A stretch of DNA of 64,000 nucleotides from Brenneria rubrifaciens (lineage in GTDB: Bacteria; Pseudomonadota; Gammaproteobacteria; Enterobacterales; Enterobacteriaceae), in the NCBI RefSeq assembly GCF_005484945.1, contig NZ_CP034035.1, positions 1,674,001-1,738,000 of the forward strand, written 5' to 3'. Below are positions 8,505-17,496 of the stretch, piece after piece; within the stretch, counting starts at the first letter, position 1; each line of letters begins with the position of its first letter. Both the position numbers and the translations under genes were made by a program. The notes beneath the pieces are model-generated. The model was not told where the DNA came from, searched no databases, and saw only the letters and a program-made list of their open reading frames with translations.

Positions 8505-11500
8505 GTGGCGGAAAATGTTGACAAGATACGAGCTGACGGTGAAACACGGCGGTCCAATCCGGTGCTGACGGCGCAGACCGGCGGGGAGACCGCCGCAAAG
8601 GAAGAGCAACAAACGCACGGACAAACGCTGACCGCATTTGAAGAACAGGCCTGGTTTCGTCATCAGCAGGATCAGGACACGCCCGACCAGTTTGCGCTGG
8701 CCTGGCGGCTCAGCCCGCAAATTCGTATCGGCCGGCTGGTCAGCGCATTGGAAGCGGTGCTGAAAAAGGTTCCGGGTCTTAACGTCAGATACCGTTTCGA
8801 TGCGCAGGGAGAACTGCGAAAATTTACCGTTCGCCCGGCGATACAGCCCGTCGCTTTTGAACCCATCGCCGACGAAGCGCAGGCGATCGCCGTCCTGTTG
8901 CGGGAGCAGGGTAAACCCTGTGAACTGCATCTTGAACCGCCGGTTCGTTTTCTGTTGTTCACCGGGGGGCCGTATGGCGTGATTCTGGGCGCGGTGGCGC
9001 ACGGTATCCTGGAAAAACAGCTGTCCTGGACGCAGATCCTAAGCACGCTGACCGCCATTTACAATGGCGGGACGTTGCCGAACCTTGATCAGATCGTCGA
9101 ACACGGCGGGCTGACTGAGGGAATAGGGCTGCCGGACGGCAGTCGCCAGATAAATCTGCCCTGGCTGTATCGCAGTGAGTCGAGCGCGGTGCGGGAGATT
9201 ATCGATTTCGCCAAACCCTGTTACCGACATGTCAGTGGCGGCGCGGCGGCGCGGTATGGCACGACGATCGAGGCAGCGCGTCTGACGCCGTTCATCTCAG
9301 CAGAGGGTGGACCGCAAGCTCAGATGAGGGTTCTCGCGGCGCTGTTCGGTTGCTATCTGTCCACCATCAGTGCCGGCGAAGAGGTGGTCGTCAGCCTGCC
9401 GGTTGACGGTGAACGCGGGGATGCCGTCTCGGATGACGCAGCGCCGGCTCCCCGACTGCGGCAAGTTGTAGTGCGTAATGACGGCAGACCGCTGAGTGAA
9501 ATTGCGACGCAGGCGCAGAAAAGTCTGACGCAACGCGGAAACGGTGTTGCGGCATCAGGTTCCCATGTGCTGGTGACCCGGCGGCTGGAACCTTCGGCGT
9601 CGCTGCGGTTGGCGGACGTCACTGCTACACGGATACCGTTGCCCCCTGCGCACTGTTCTGTCGATCTCGCGTTGGCCGTCGGCGACGAACCGGGAGAGAG
9701 TCTGAGTCTGGATCTGATCACCGGGCCGCAGGTTTCACCCCATATTGGCGGCTTCCTGCTCGAACAGTTTGTTGCCTGGTTGGTCGGGCAGACGGCGGCT
9801 CTGCCGGTGGTCGTTGGCGCGCCTGCCCCAACGACAAACGCGCCGCAATCGTCAGACGGCACGCACGAGGCGGAGATGGCCGAAACGATCCTCGCTGAAC
9901 TCCGGGAGGCGCTGTCATCGCCCCAGATGGGCCTTGATGATGATTTTTTCGATTACGGCGGGCATTCGCTGATCGCCACGCGCGTGATAGGGCGGTTGCT
10001 TAGCCTTCACCAGATCGAAATTCATATCAGCGATCTGTTCAGTCATCCTACCGCCCGGGGGCTGGCCGCGCATGCGCGGCGCACCGGCGGGAGAATCGTC
10101 GCGCCTCCCGCCGTCACCGCGACGCCGCACAGCGGTGCGGCGTCCGCGCCGTTATCACTGGCGCAGAAATCATTATGGAAAGCCTACGCCGCCTATGATT
10201 TCGGCGACATCTTCAATATTCCCTTTGCGTTGCGCTTTCTCGACCCGGTCGATGAAACGGCGTTCCGGCAGGCGCTGCTTGATGTGCTGGAACGGCATAC
10301 CGGCTTGCGAACGCTGTTTAACGAGAGGGAGGGCGAGGTGCGCCAGCATGTCGTTGCGTTCAGCGATCTGCCGAGCTATCAATGGTTCGGGTATTCGCAT
10401 CAAAGCGAGGCGAGTGACTGGCGCGAGCGACTGGCAGAGGAAGCCGGATACCGCTTTAATCTCGCTGAAGAACTGCCGCTGCGTATTAAATTTATTCGCG
10501 ATGGCGCATCAGGGCAGCAGATTCTTTCCATGCTGTTCCATCACATTGTACTGGATGAGTGGTCCGTCAATCTGATGATGGACGAGTTGGCCCAGGCTTA
10601 CCCGGCACGGGTGGCGAACAGAGCGCCGGTATGGAATAACCAGCCGGCGCCTTTTCATGAGTTTGCCATTGCACAACATGAAGCCGGATTCAACCAGACG
10701 CACCTTGACTATTGGGTCGAGAGCCTGCGCGGTGCACGCGGTGGCCAACCGCTGTTCGGGATTGAAACGTCTGCCGGAAACGGCGTGGCGTCATCTTCCA
10801 GCGCCGGGGGATGGGTGGAGCTGAAAATAGCGCGTTCGGTCTCGGAGGGGTTATACCGGCTGGCCCATGAGCACAGCGCTTCACTGTTCAATGTGGTGTA
10901 TGCCGGCATTGCGGCCACGCTCCACGGCCTCGGCGCGCCGGATGATCTGGTCATCGGCACGTCGGCGTCAGGACGGAACGATGCCCGCTTCTTTGACACC
11001 ATCGGTTATTTCACCACGGTGGTTGCGCATCGTTTGCGCTTCACCGAAGGGATCACCCTGGCCGCGCTTATCGATCAGGTGAAGAACAACATTAACCAGT
11101 CTATCCCTCACACCGATATTCCCATTGATTTGATTGAAGAAGCGCTGTCGGAGGAAGAGGCATCGGATCGCAAGCATATGTTTGAAGTCTTTATCCAACT
11201 GCATGCAAAAAACAAACTGAACGGCTGTTTTACTTTGCCTGAGGGGGGCCGCGTGGCTTTCCGGCAAGTAGACCCGGAAAAAAACGAATCATTGCTGGGC
11301 CTGCATTTTGAGGTGATGGAGGAGGTCATCGACGGCGAAACGTCGATACGCGTACTGATGAGCTACCGAACCGGCCACTATGACGCCGGGCGGGTCGATT
11401 TGATCGCCAGTACGCTCACCGCGACGTTTGGGCGGCTGGCGGAACCGCAGGCGGGTGTTCTGCCGCTCGCGGCGCTCGTCTCGCCGCCGCAGGCGGTGAA

Positions 11501-11525
11501 CCACGGCGGCGAGGCGGCATCATGA
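8505..11525 (+). CDS. NRPS C-PCP-C, C-terminal half of a split VibF
   Basis: 1006 residues from a GTG with AGGAG nine bases upstream. After about 40 polar residues comes a condensation domain (about 41-430) whose HHxxxDG site is degenerate (AHGILEK, 165-171). A carrier domain follows (about 455-525) with Ser488 in GGHSL, then a second condensation domain (about 548-990) with HHIVLDE at 679-685 and a WS pair after it. The order C-PCP-C and the inactive-looking first C copy the C-terminal half of VibF, where C1 is known to be catalytically dead and to mediate dimerisation and C2 transfers the cyclised DHB-oxazoline to the polyamine amines. It sits between the receptor and the vibB-type gene in one probable operon. 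It has no adenylation domain, so it depends on the partner NRPS for amino-acid loading. Confidence 0.9.
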   Translation: MAENVDKIRADGETRRSNPVLTAQTGGETAAKEEQQTHGQTLTAFEEQAWFRHQQDQDTPDQFALAWRLSPQIRIGRLVSALEAVLKKVPGLNVRYRFDAQGELRKFTVRPAIQPVAFEPIADEAQAIAVLLREQGKPCELHLEPPVRFLLFTGGPYGVILGAVAHGILEKQLSWTQILSTLTAIYNGGTLPNLDQIVEHGGLTEGIGLPDGSRQINLPWLYRSESSAVREIIDFAKPCYRHVSGGAAARYGTTIEAARLTPFISAEGGPQAQMRVLAALFGCYLSTISAGEEVVVSLPVDGERGDAVSDDAAPAPRLRQVVVRNDGRPLSEIATQAQKSLTQRGNGVAASGSHVLVTRRLEPSASLRLADVTATRIPLPPAHCSVDLALAVGDEPGESLSLDLITGPQVSPHIGGFLLEQFVAWLVGQTAALPVVVGAPAPTTNAPQSSDGTHEAEMAETILAELREALSSPQMGLDDDFFDYGGHSLIATRVIGRLLSLHQIEIHISDLFSHPTARGLAAHARRTGGRIVAPPAVTATPHSGAASAPLSLAQKSLWKAYAAYDFGDIFNIPFALRFLDPVDETAFRQALLDVLERHTGLRTLFNEREGEVRQHVVAFSDLPSYQWFGYSHQSEASDWRERLAEEAGYRFNLAEELPLRIKFIRDGASGQQILSMLFHHIVLDEWSVNLMMDELAQAYPARVANRAPVWNNQPAPFHEFAIAQHEAGFNQTHLDYWVESLRGARGGQPLFGIETSAGNGVASSSSAGGWVELKIARSVSEGLYRLAHEHSASLFNVVYAGIAATLHGLGAPDDLVIGTSASGRNDARFFDTIGYFTTVVAHRLRFTEGITLAALIDQVKNNINQSIPHTDIPIDLIEEALSEEEASDRKHMFEVFIQLHAKNKLNGCFTLPEGGRVAFRQVDPEKNESLLGLHFEVMEEVIDGETSIRVLMSYRTGHYDAGRVDLIASTLTATFGRLAEPQAGVLPLAALVSPPQAVNHGGEAAS

Positions 11526-11632
11526 CCGAATCATCGCCGCCGGCTGGGAGCATCGGGGCGGACTTTGTTCCGCCGATGTACCCGGACCAAATTACCGGAT
11601 CGCTTAACCAGGGCTGCGTCAGCACGCTCTGA
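11522..11632 (+). CDS. Candidate 36-residue ORF, translationally coupled
   Basis: An ATG overlaps the stop of the upstream NRPS (ATGA) and opens a 36-codon frame ending at TGA 11630-11632, just before the Shine-Dalgarno of the next gene. The peptide starts MTESSPPAGS and matches nothing I know; it is not MbtH-like. It may be a small protein, a remnant of a lost domain, or chance. Confidence 0.3.
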   Translation: MTESSPPAGSIGADFVPPMYPDQITGSLNQGCVSTL

Positions 11633-11664
11633 GACGAGTCAACCTTAACTGACAGGAGGAAAGA

Positions 11665-12603
11665 ATGAGCATCCCTAAATTGAAAAGCTATGATTTGCCG
11701 GTTCAGGCGGCGCTACCGGTCAACAAAGTCAACTGGCCGCTGGCAACGTCCCGTGCCGCGCTGTTGATTCATGACATGCAGCATTATTTCCTTAATTTCT
11801 GGGAACAGGACACGCCGCTGGTTAAGCGGGTGGTGGAGAATATTGCCCGTCTGAAAAAGGCCTGCCGTCAACAGGGCATACCGGTGTTCTATACCGCCCA
11901 GCCCGAAAATCAGAACGATGAGGAGCGTGCCCTGCTGAACGATATTTGGGGGGCGGGATTAACGCATTGCGCCGGCCAGCAGGGGATTGTCGATGCGCTG
12001 GCGCCGGAAAAGGAGGACATCGTGTTAACCAAGTGGCGCTACAGCGCGTTTCAGCGCTCCGATTTAGAGTTAATGCTGAAAAACAGCGGGCGCAATCAAT
12101 TGATAATCTGTGGCGTTTATGCGCACATCGGTTGCCTGACAACCGCTCTGGACGCGTTTATGCGTGATATCAAACCCTGTATGGTGGCCGATGCGCTGGC
12201 GGATTTCAGTTATGAGCAGCATATGATGGCCCTGTGCCACACGGCCAATTGCTGCGGTCAGGTGGCAACCACCGGCGGGCTGGTGGACGCGCTGAATAGC
12301 GAGACGCCGGGTTGGGATAACGCGCGTCTGCGCGAGGTGCTGTTGCCGCTGCTTGATGAAGACTGCGGCGAGATTGGCGACGATGAAAACCTGCTCGAAT
12401 ACGGTCTGGACTCGGTGCGCATCATGTCGCTGATCACCCGCTTGCATCAGGAGGGGTATGCGGTCGATTTTATCTCCCTGATGAAAAATCCTACTTTTAA
12501 CGGCTGGCAGTCGTTGCTGGATCAATGTCAGGGTCGCGTGGGTATGAGCGGCGGAATTAATGTCAGCAGCCGGGCGGGATGCGGCAGCGGAGCAGATAAT
12601 TGA
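11665..12603 (+). CDS. vibB: Isochorismatase / aryl carrier protein (VibB/EntB type)
   Basis: 312 residues, ATG at 11665 with AGGAGGA at 11654-11660. Residues 1-210 are an isochorismatase domain with IHDMQ (D37) and TKWRYSAF (K123), at the same positions as the catalytic residues of EntB, and GVYAHIG. Residues 225-290 are an aryl carrier domain with the phosphopantetheine serine at S250 in GLDSVR. The enzyme hydrolyses isochorismate to 2,3-dihydro-2,3-dihydroxybenzoate, and the carrier presents activated 2,3-dihydroxybenzoate to the condensation and cyclization domains. It carries about 22 extra Gly/Ser-rich residues at the C-terminus compared with EntB. The DHB-AMP ligase, isochorismate synthase and dehydrogenase that must partner it are outside the window. 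Confidence 0.93.
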   Translation: MSIPKLKSYDLPVQAALPVNKVNWPLATSRAALLIHDMQHYFLNFWEQDTPLVKRVVENIARLKKACRQQGIPVFYTAQPENQNDEERALLNDIWGAGLTHCAGQQGIVDALAPEKEDIVLTKWRYSAFQRSDLELMLKNSGRNQLIICGVYAHIGCLTTALDAFMRDIKPCMVADALADFSYEQHMMALCHTANCCGQVATTGGLVDALNSETPGWDNARLREVLLPLLDEDCGEIGDDENLLEYGLDSVRIMSLITRLHQEGYAVDFISLMKNPTFNGWQSLLDQCQGRVGMSGGINVSSRAGCGSGADN

Positions 12604-12655
12604 CGGCGGTGTCGGCGCGTGATGGCGGGGTTATTCATCTGCGGAGCGCATGACA

Positions 12656-12675
12656 CGCGCCGGTGTACCGGCGCG
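12656..12675. terminator. GC-rich hairpin between convergent genes
   Basis: CGCGCCGGT and ACCGGCGCG form a nearly perfect GC stem with a minimal loop in the 83-base gap between the convergent vibB-type and siderophore-interacting protein genes. There is no T-run, so it is a weak terminator candidate. Confidence 0.35.
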
Positions 12676-12686
12676 CGGCGATTCGC

Positions 12687-13526
12687 CTAGTCCTGGCTGT
12701 CCATAATTTCATGGCGCAGATCGTGATAACGCTCTTCGTCATAGCCGTGGCGCCAGTAAGGAATGGCGTAGATTCGCTGACGATCGTAGCCTTTGTCCCG
12801 GCGAATATAGCGACGCAGCGATTTGACTATCTGATCTTCGCCGGCGATCCAGAAAGTGACTTCCCGCTCGGGTAACGCCCATGAGGTAAACGTGTTTACC
12901 AGCCTGTCCGTCTGGGAAATGTCTCCTGTCAGCCAGATGACCTCCACACCGGCCGGTTTGATCAGATCTTGCTTATCGCTCTCATCGTCGACACGAATAA
13001 TGACTTTGCCCTGCGCATCGGGGGCCATTTTCTCCAGCAGTGCCGCTATCGCCGGTAACGAGGTGGGGTCGCCGGCCATAAAATAGTGTTTTGCTTCCGG
13101 CAACATCGGATCGGGGCCGCCAGGATTGGAGATTCCTATCCAGTCTCCGGGTTGGGCATGCCGGGCAAAATTCAACGCCGGCCCTTCCGCGCCGTCATGG
13201 AGGGCAAACTCAATATCAAGCTCCCGCTGACCTAGTCGGATAGCCCGTACCGAGTAGGTTCGGATAAACGGCGGCACCTCATTTTCCTGCCATTGCGGTC
13301 CCTGGGGCGTCAACGTGGGTAAAGCCGGTTTTAACTGCCCCTTACATGGTAACAGGATTTTCAGGTGCCAGCCTTCACAGTCCGGCGGGTAGTTATGCAG
13401 GTTTTCACCGCTGAATGTGATACGCCGAAGACCGGGCGTTATGTCGCGAAAATCTTTAACCTGGATCAACTGCGGGGGGGCTGGGCGGTAAGTGGTTTTG
13501 GGGGCGTCGTTGGTTGCAGACATCAT
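12687..13526 (-). CDS. Siderophore-interacting ferric-chelate reductase (ViuB/YqjH family)
   Basis: 279 residues, starting at a double ATG (13524-13526) after GGGAG. The N-terminal flavin-binding barrel (about 15-145) has the RTYSVR motif that contacts FAD. A C-terminal Rossmann-like SIP domain (about 150-265) ends in a region (YWRHGYDEERYH) typical of the YqjH/ViuB group. These cytosolic enzymes reduce Fe(III) in imported catecholate siderophores with NAD(P)H, releasing the iron. The gene is convergent with the siderophore operon and has its own Fur-like box at 13587-13605, so it completes uptake and use of the same chelator. Whether it replaces or complements an Fes-type esterase cannot be seen; an amide/oxazoline siderophore would need reduction rather than ester hydrolysis. 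Confidence 0.9.
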   Translation of the reverse strand: MMSATNDAPKTTYRPAPPQLIQVKDFRDITPGLRRITFSGENLHNYPPDCEGWHLKILLPCKGQLKPALPTLTPQGPQWQENEVPPFIRTYSVRAIRLGQRELDIEFALHDGAEGPALNFARHAQPGDWIGISNPGGPDPMLPEAKHYFMAGDPTSLPAIAALLEKMAPDAQGKVIIRVDDESDKQDLIKPAGVEVIWLTGDISQTDRLVNTFTSWALPEREVTFWIAGEDQIVKSLRRYIRRDKGYDRQRIYAIPYWRHGYDEERYHDLRHEIMDSQD

Positions 13527-13586
13527 TTTTCTCCCAAGGTAAAGGTTATTTTTTATCCGCCCAGCGTATCAGTTATGGCTTTAAAT

Positions 13587-13605
13587 GTTAATTGTTATCA
13601 TTATC
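13587..13605 (-). promoter_or_regulatory. Fur box upstream of siderophore-interacting protein gene
   Basis: GATAATGATAACAATTAAC on the minus strand matches the Fur consensus at 16 of 19 positions. It lies 61 bases upstream of the SIP start codon. Confidence 0.75.
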
Positions 13606-13634
13606 ATGCAGAGGGGCTGATTTTTACTCGCCCC

Positions 13635-15008
13635 CTAGCGCGCCGCCCTTGCCAGAATCTGTGAGACGGGTTGCCGCTGAAGCCAGCGAATGCGAGTCGC
13701 GATCATGATCGCGGCGGCGGTTAATCCAATAATAAAACCACACCAGAAACCCGCGGGCCCCATGCGGGGAACGACATGATCAGTTAACGCCAGCACATAG
13801 CCGCTCGGCAGCCCCAGAATCCAATAGGCGGTAAACGTAATATAAAAGATTGACCGGGTATCTTTATATCCGCGCAGCACGCCGGTGCCGATAACCTGTA
13901 CGGCATCGGAGATTTGATAGACTGCGGCCAGCAACATCAGGTACGACGCCATCGCCACTACGTCAGGATTCTGATTGTAGAGCTGGGCAATGGGTTCGCG
14001 TAACAGTGTGGTGAAGACCGCTGTGCAGGATGCCATGACAATCCCCGTCATCAATCCGGTATGTGCCGCGATACGGGCAAGTTCGGCGGAACCTTCGCCC
14101 AGTCGGTGGCCGACGCGAATTGTTGTGGCAACGCCAACCGACATGGGTAAGACGAACATCAGCGAGCTAAAATTCAACGCGATCTGGTGTCCCGCGACCT
14201 CCACAACCCCCAGAGGCAGCACCAACAGCGCAACCACAGCGAACAGGGTGACTTCAAAGAGCAGCGCCAACGCAATGGGCAAACCGAGCGAGAACAGGCG
14301 TTTCAGCACACGCCAGTCCGGTCTGAAGCGTGATTGTTGCCGCCTGATATCGCGTAACCAGGCGGCTCGGCGGGTGTAAATCACCATCATCAGTAGCATA
14401 AGCCAATAGACCGACGCCGTGGCAACTCCGCAGCCAATGCCGCCCAATTCGGGCAGGCCGAATTTACCGTGGATAAGCACGTAATTAATGGGGATGTTGA
14501 TCAAAAGCCCGATAAAACCCATGACCATACCCGGTTTGGTTTTTGACAAACCTTCGCATTGGCAACGTAAAACCTGATAGAACAGGTAGCCGGGCACCCC
14601 CCATAGCAGCGCGCGCAGGTAGCCAACCGCTTTTTCCGCCAGCGCTGGCGAACCGTCATTCATCAGATTGATGGCGTAACCCCCCTGGTACAGCATCAGC
14701 ATGATGAACACGGAGAGAACCAGCGCCAGAAAGAAAGATTGTTGAACCTGATGCGCGATGCGTTCACGGCGGCCGGAACCATTCAACTGCGCGACAACCG
14801 GCGTCAAAGCCAGCAATAATCCATGACCGAAAAGAATGGCCGGTAGCCAGATAGAGGTGCCAATGGCGACGGCAGCCATATCGGTGGCGCTGTAGGCGCC
14901 GGCCATAATGGTATCAACCACACCCATTGAGGTTTGTGATACTTGCGCAATAATGACAGGAACTGCGAGCGCCAATAACTTACGCGCTTCGGACAGATAC
15001 TTCTGCAC
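13635..15008 (-). CDS. mdtK: MATE-family multidrug efflux pump MdtK/NorM
   Basis: From the GTG at 15006-15008, preceded by GGAAGG, the protein is 457 residues, the exact length of E. coli MdtK and starting at the equivalent position ([12 protein letters not shown]). A longer in-frame start would add 20 polar residues unlike the family. It is a 12-helix inner-membrane Na+/H+-coupled exporter of cationic drugs and fluoroquinolones. The [17 protein letters not shown] block in helix 1-2 is characteristic. It is divergent from ribE, as in E. coli, and marks the border between the siderophore island and conserved chromosome. It could in principle handle siderophore export, but nothing in the sequence supports that. 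Confidence 0.95.
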   Translation of the reverse strand: MQKYLSEARKLLALAVPVIIAQVSQTSMGVVDTIMAGAYSATDMAAVAIGTSIWLPAILFGHGLLLALTPVVAQLNGSGRRERIAHQVQQSFFLALVLSVFIMLMLYQGGYAINLMNDGSPALAEKAVGYLRALLWGVPGYLFYQVLRCQCEGLSKTKPGMVMGFIGLLINIPINYVLIHGKFGLPELGGIGCGVATASVYWLMLLMMVIYTRRAAWLRDIRRQQSRFRPDWRVLKRLFSLGLPIALALLFEVTLFAVVALLVLPLGVVEVAGHQIALNFSSLMFVLPMSVGVATTIRVGHRLGEGSAELARIAAHTGLMTGIVMASCTAVFTTLLREPIAQLYNQNPDVVAMASYLMLLAAVYQISDAVQVIGTGVLRGYKDTRSIFYITFTAYWILGLPSGYVLALTDHVVPRMGPAGFWCGFIIGLTAAAIMIATRIRWLQRQPVSQILARAAR

Positions 15009-15309
15009 AAACACCTTCCTTGAATTGACGAACCGGATAGCGGGATAATCGAACGTGGATAAATGCAATGCCGTCTCTGTGAGAGGCGAGGCTGATATTG
15101 TAACGACTTGCCGGAACTAAACCAGCATGCCGGAGATTAAATTCACTGAAAATTTAACAGTGATTAACATATTTACTCACTTTAGCCATGCGGTTTGGTT
15201 TTCCACTTAATCTGGGGCACACTGCATGACAGCCATTGATATGAGTCAATTAGGGTATATCGCTCAATACCCGTTTTATTTACATCCTTTTTCAAGAGGC
15301 AAGCGCCGT
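15009..15309. other. Divergent mdtK-ribE intergenic region
   Basis: About 300 bases, AT-rich in the half near ribE. A short inverted repeat (CACTG..CAGTG) lies around 15145-15163. I see no FMN-riboswitch (RFN) element and no convincing gene; in-frame codons before the ribE start are probably not translated. Confidence 0.5.
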
Positions 15310-15945
15310 ATGTTTACTGGTATTGTTCAAGGCACCGCGCCGGTGGTGTCCATTGATGAAAAATCAAATTTTCGTACGCATGTGCTTAAACTTCCACCCG
15401 AACTGCTGCCGGGGTTGGTCCCAGGGGCGTCAGTGGCGCACAACGGCTGCTGTCTGACGGTGACATCGCTAGCGGGCGACTGCGTCAGCTTCGATTTGAT
15501 GAAAGAAACATTGCGGTTGACCAACCTTGGCGAAGTGAAGGCAGGCGATCGCGTCAATGTCGAACGGGCGGCAAAAATAGGTGATGAGATCGGCGGACAT
15601 GTTATGTCCGGGCATATTATCTGTACGGCGGAGGTGGTGAAAATTCTGGTATCGGAAAATAATCACCAGATCTGGTTTCGCCTGGCCGACGAGTCGCTGA
15701 TGAAGTATGTGCTGCACAAAGGTTTTATCGGTATTGACGGGATCAGCCTGACGATTGGCGAGGTCACCCGCAGCCGTTTTTGTGTGCATTTGATCCCGGA
15801 AACGCTTAACCGTACCACGCTGGGGCAGAAGCGGCTGGGACATCGCGTGAATATTGAAATCGACCCGCAAACTCAGGCGGTGGTGGATACCGTAGAGCGC
15901 GTGTTAGCCAGCCAACAGACGCCCGTGTCCGCCAGCGAAGCGTAA
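15310..15945 (+). CDS. ribE: Riboflavin synthase alpha chain
   Basis: 211 residues from the ATG in MFTGIVQG, the universal start of riboflavin synthase; the family has 213 in E. coli. The longer frame adds 28 residues not found in the family. Two lumazine-binding repeats are visible (about 1-97 and 98-200), each with a GxxH(V/I)MSGH or equivalent block (GGHVMSGHI). It dismutates two 6,7-dimethyl-8-ribityllumazines into riboflavin and a pyrimidine. AGAGG lies upstream of the ATG. E. coli naming also uses ribC. Confidence 0.96.
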   Translation: MFTGIVQGTAPVVSIDEKSNFRTHVLKLPPELLPGLVPGASVAHNGCCLTVTSLAGDCVSFDLMKETLRLTNLGEVKAGDRVNVERAAKIGDEIGGHVMSGHIICTAEVVKILVSENNHQIWFRLADESLMKYVLHKGFIGIDGISLTIGEVTRSRFCVHLIPETLNRTTLGQKRLGHRVNIEIDPQTQAVVDTVERVLASQQTPVSASEA

Positions 15946-15999
15946 CGGTATTTCACCAGCCGTTGGGAGGGGCTTTCCGGCGGCTTTCAGCAGACAGGA

Positions 16000-17151
16000 C
16001 TAGCGCGGAACGCGTAATCCCCCTTCAACGCCATTTGAACTGAAAAGTATCTGCCAGAGCTGGAGATTCCGTGCCCGGAAAGCGCCTGCGCAGGCATTCA
16101 GATAGTAACCGAACATACGGCGGAAACGTGCGGAATAACGTGAGGCAAGATAAGGCCAGCTTTGCTGGAAGCGCTCATGCCACGCCATCAATGTGCGGTC
16201 GTAATCGGCGCCGAAATTATGCCAGTCTTCCATTACCAAGTAGGACTCGCTGGCCTGTGCAATATGACGCACGGAAGGAAGACAGCCATTGGGGAAAATA
16301 TATTTGTCCGTCCAGGGATCGAGCTGCGAGTTGGTTTGATTCGCGCCGATGGTGTGCAGCAGAAACAGACCGTCAGGCTTGAGATTCTGACTGACGACGC
16401 GAAAATAGGCGTCATAATTGCGCGGACCGACATGTTCAAACATCCCGACAGACACGACGCGATCAAACTCATGGGTGAGGTCGCGGTAATCCTGTAGCAG
16501 AATGGTGACGTCCAGATCTTTGCAGCGCTGCTGAGCCAACTTTTGCTGTTCGCGGGAAATTGTCACGCCGCAAACGGATACGCCATAACGACGGGCGGCA
16601 AATTCCGCCAATCCACCCCAGCCACAACCGATATCCAGCAGCGTCATTCCAGGTCTGAGCTGGAGTTTTTCGCAGATCATTTGCAGTTTGTCTTCCTGTG
16701 CCTGCTCCAGCGTTGCCGCTTTTTTCCAGTAAGCGCAGGAATACTGCATGTAGGGATCGAGCATCAGTGAAAACAGATCGTTGCCCAAATCATAGTGCTC
16801 TTCACCAACAATCCACGCGCGTCTCCTGGATTGCAGGTTCATCAAACGAGATGCGGCGATGTGTAAGATGTCTCTCAGGTGGCGGGGCAGTTTTTTATCA
16901 AGTTTGGCGAGCAGCACGCGATGGAAAAACATATCCAACTGGTCGCACTCCCACCAGCCATCCATATAGCTTTCACCCAGCCCTAATGAGCCTTCGCGCA
17001 ACACGCGTTTAAAGAATTCTGGATTTTTCACTGTGATATCAAATGGACGCGAACCATTGATTTTGATATCCGCCATACTCAGCATTTCATGCACTATGTG
17101 GAACCAGGATGCGTTATGGCTATCCAGTTCCTCTATATATGATGAACTCAT
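16000..17151 (-). CDS. cfa: Cyclopropane-fatty-acyl-phospholipid synthase
   Basis: 383 residues (382 in E. coli). The SAM-binding motif LDIGCGWGG is at about 171-179, and the active-site region YMQYSCAYW precedes it. It methylenates cis-unsaturated acyl chains of membrane phospholipids with S-adenosylmethionine, typically in stationary phase and under acid stress. It converges with ribE, 54 bases apart, the E. coli arrangement. The 345-base upstream region would hold its promoters, but I did not find a distinct sigma-S signature. Confidence 0.96.
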   Translation of the reverse strand: MSSSYIEELDSHNASWFHIVHEMLSMADIKINGSRPFDITVKNPEFFKRVLREGSLGLGESYMDGWWECDQLDMFFHRVLLAKLDKKLPRHLRDILHIAASRLMNLQSRRRAWIVGEEHYDLGNDLFSLMLDPYMQYSCAYWKKAATLEQAQEDKLQMICEKLQLRPGMTLLDIGCGWGGLAEFAARRYGVSVCGVTISREQQKLAQQRCKDLDVTILLQDYRDLTHEFDRVVSVGMFEHVGPRNYDAYFRVVSQNLKPDGLFLLHTIGANQTNSQLDPWTDKYIFPNGCLPSVRHIAQASESYLVMEDWHNFGADYDRTLMAWHERFQQSWPYLASRYSARFRRMFGYYLNACAGAFRARNLQLWQILFSSNGVEGGLRVPR

Positions 17152-17496
17152 AACCTCTCCCTACCTTGGGGTCGATAACGCGCCGCAAGGAAAACATAGA
17201 CAATATTCACCCACGTTTGATACCAGTGGTAAATACTTATCGCCTATTCTCTGAATCGTCAGAGAAAAATGAAGAAGAAAAGCCGGTACGCAGCTACGTA
17301 GGGGCACTCATCATTGAGATAAATTCCGCAGCATCCGTTTGCGCGCAAAATTAAGGATAGTTGAAGAAAGCAAAATGCAGTTTTTGTAAAAATCGTATTC
17401 AGTTTATGACTGCTTCAGCCTGGGGACAAGTATAAATTGGCTGAAGCAGTGTCACGGAAAGGACGGCGGATGCCTGAGAGAAGACATTATCCGATA
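17152..17496. other. Intergenic region cfa-purR with a long hairpin
   Basis: Contains the cfa promoter and leader. A perfect 12-base-pair inverted repeat, ACTGCTTCAGCC (17409-17420) with GGCTGAAGCAGT (17439-17450), has an 18-base loop and lies between the purR stop and cfa. It lacks a T-run on either strand. No gene is recognisable. Confidence 0.5.

Noticed and set aside
13635..15008. MdtK as the siderophore exporter
   Set aside because: It is the conserved core gene in its E. coli context, and lacks an associated Fur site; adjacency to the island is not evidence.
15226..15309. N-terminal extension of riboflavin synthase
   Set aside because: The family starts at MFTGIV; the 28 extra residues have no counterpart.
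15009..15309. FMN riboswitch upstream of ribE
   Set aside because: None of the conserved RFN blocks was recognisable; enterobacterial FMN riboswitches normally precede ribB.
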